A DNA stretch of 64,000 bases, from positions 62,001 to 126,000 of the forward strand of contig JBBELK010001478.1 in the NCBI GenBank assembly GCA_037783545.1, written 5' to 3'. Shown here in pieces: positions 62,805 to 64,000 of the stretch; the stretch's first letter is position 1, and every line of letters begins with the position of its first letter. A program made the translations under genes and the position numbers. This DNA comes from Henricia sp. BOLD:AAB3569 (taxonomy: Eukaryota > Echinodermata > Asteroidea > Spinulosida > Echinasteridae). The notes beneath the pieces are model-generated. The model saw only the letters and a program-made list of their open reading frames with translations. It had not been told where the DNA came from and ran no database searches.

Positions 62805-64000
62805 ATGCAAAATTTGAAGTTCGTCGGAATATTTTTTGACCTCCAAATTTGCCGACGTTTGGACCACACTTTGACCAAAATCCCGTCCCAAACTGGGCCG
62901 CGTCAACGACAGTCCGAAGGACTGAGCATGCGCACGAGTCAGGAATACACCAAAGAGGTCTGTACAGACAGCCACAGGTTGCGGGAGCATCCAGGAAGCG
63001 CCAACCCCTTTTTTTTCTAAACTCTGAAATTTCTCTGCCATTTCCCGGCGAAAGTTTGTCAATTTTTTAGGACAAGTGCGCAATATAGAGTGTTTGGAGC
63101 ATGCCAAATTTGAAGTTCGTCGGAATATTTTTTGACCTCCAAATTTGCCGACGTTTGGACCACACTTTGACCAAAATCCCGTCCCAAACTGGGCCGCGTC
63201 AACGACAGTCCGAAGGACTGAGCATGCGCACGAGTCAGGAATACACCAAAGAGGTCTGTACAGACAGCCACAGGTTGCGGGAGCATCCAGGAAGCGCCAA
63301 CCTCTTTTTTTTCTAAACTCTGAAATTTCTCTGCCATTTCCCGGCGAAAGTCTGTCAATTTTTTAGGAAAAGTGCGCAATATAGAGTGTTTGGAGCATGC
63401 AAAATTTGAAGTTCGTCGGAATATTTTTTGACCTCCAAATTTGCCGACGTTTGGACCACACTTTGACCAAAATCCCGTCCCAAACTGGGCCGTGTCAACG
63501 ACAGTCCGAAGGACTGAGCATGCGCACGAGTCAGGAATACACCAAAGAGGTGTGTACAGACAGCCACAGGTTGCGGGAGCATCCAGGAAGCGCCAACCCC
63601 TTTTTGTTCTAAACTCTGAAATTTCTCTGCCATTTCCCGGCGAAAGTCTGTCAATTTTTTAGGACAAGTGCGCAATATAGAGTGTTTGGAGCATGCAAAA
63701 TTTGAAGTTCGTCGGAATATTTTTTGACCTCCAAATTTGCCGACGTTTGGACCACACTTTGACCAAAATCCCGTCCCAAACTGGGCCGTGTCAACGACAG
63801 TCCGAAGGACTGAGCATGCGCACGAGTCAGGAATACACCAAAGAGGTGTGTACAGACAGCCACAGGTTGCGGGAGCATCCAGGAAGCGCCAACCCCTTTT
63901 TTTTCTAAACTCTGAAATTTCTCTGCCATTTCCCGGCGAAAGTTTGTCAATTTTTTAGGACAAGTGCGCAATATAGAGTGTTTGGAGCATGCCAAATTTG
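62805..64000. repeat. Right edge: start of a 3-monomer duplication
   Basis: Starts: 62805, 63101, 63397, 63693, 63989. AAAGTTTGTC followed by GCATGCCAAATTTG occurs at 63051/63099 and again at 63940/63987, 888 bp (three monomers) apart. GAGGTCTGTAC is in 62805 and 63101. The second copy is cut by the window end. Confidence 0.8.

Larger units (their letters stand above)
1..64000. repeat. Satellite array, about 296-bp monomer, head to tail
   Basis: One tandem repeat fills the window with no interruption. All monomers have the same orientation. Using the ATG of GCATGCAAAATTTG as anchor I place 217 starts from 261 to 63989: 215 full monomers of 294-300 bp, one of 116 bp, and partial ends. Monomers differ from each other at only a few positions, so pairwise identity is high (roughly 95-99% by eye, not computed). 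The commonest two-state site is GGGCCGCGTC versus GGGCCGTGTC. Consensus GC is about 48% by hand count, with 16 CpG per unit. Size, purity and higher-order structure are those of eukaryotic centromeric or pericentromeric satellite; a subtelomeric or knob location is equally compatible. I do not recognise the family or species. Confidence 0.98.

Noticed and set aside
1..64000. CRISPR array
   Set aside because: The period is about 296 bp and the whole unit is conserved; there are no short repeats with unique spacers and no cas genes.
1..64000. Ribosomal intergenic spacer or telomeric repeat
   Set aside because: No rRNA gene sequence and no short telomeric hexamer or heptamer tracts are present.
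1..64000. Previously undescribed gene system hidden in the window
   Set aside because: Scanning both strands showed only satellite monomers. The interesting content is repeat architecture, not genes.

Overview
The whole 64 kb is one uninterrupted, head-to-tail satellite DNA array. I can place 217 monomer starts, using the ATG of the recurring GCATGCAAAATTTG as anchor. They define 215 full-length monomers, one 116-bp truncated monomer at 50.2 kb, and partial monomers at both ends. The mean full-length period is about 295.9 bp; most units are 296, with 294-300 bp variants mainly from a T-run of 7, 8 or 9 bases. By hand count the consensus is about 48% GC with 16 CpG per unit, an observed/expected ratio near 0.95. 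I see no gene, RNA gene, transposon, CRISPR array or unique sequence. The many open reading frames on both strands are the same monomer read again in shifting frames. An array of this size and kind points to eukaryotic constitutive heterochromatin (centromeric, pericentromeric, subtelomeric or a knob). The species cannot be named from the sequence.

The array is organised in layers. From 261 to 14462 there is a higher-order repeat (HOR) of 11-12 monomers in four copies plus a shortened fifth. Single-monomer gains and losses and hybrid monomers let the order of events be reconstructed. From 14463 to 21864 a second large HOR occurs twice (16-unit spacing at first, 14-unit after a two-monomer loss). 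From 21865 to 25711 a uniform GCGTC-type stretch carries a 4-monomer period. From 25712 to 34877 there are a 4-mer duplication (26305-28668), a 13-monomer-spaced copy pair (25712 and 29557) and a 5-mer duplication (32219-34877). From 34878 to 42569 the array is mostly GTGTC-type and ends in a 3-mer duplication. From 42570 to 45527 lies a mosaic of monomer types otherwise seen 13-38 kb upstream. From 45528 to 62804 there are mixed monomers, a 4-mer containing the only truncated unit, then a 5-mer HOR in four copies. The last 1.2 kb starts a 3-mer duplication cut by the window edge.

There are no genes to work together; the content is the record of unequal exchange. Some variants are confined to parts of the array: GTGAGC only before about 13.6 kb, CTCTTCC and CCTGCGAAAG only after about 26.8 kb, GGAAAAGTGC only after about 48.7 kb. 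Exchange has therefore been mostly local, apart from the 42.9-45.5 kb mosaic. Sequence elements repeated in every monomer are described on one representative unit, 46417-46712: two short dyads, a TTCGTCGGAA match to half of a CENP-B box, and the T-run.
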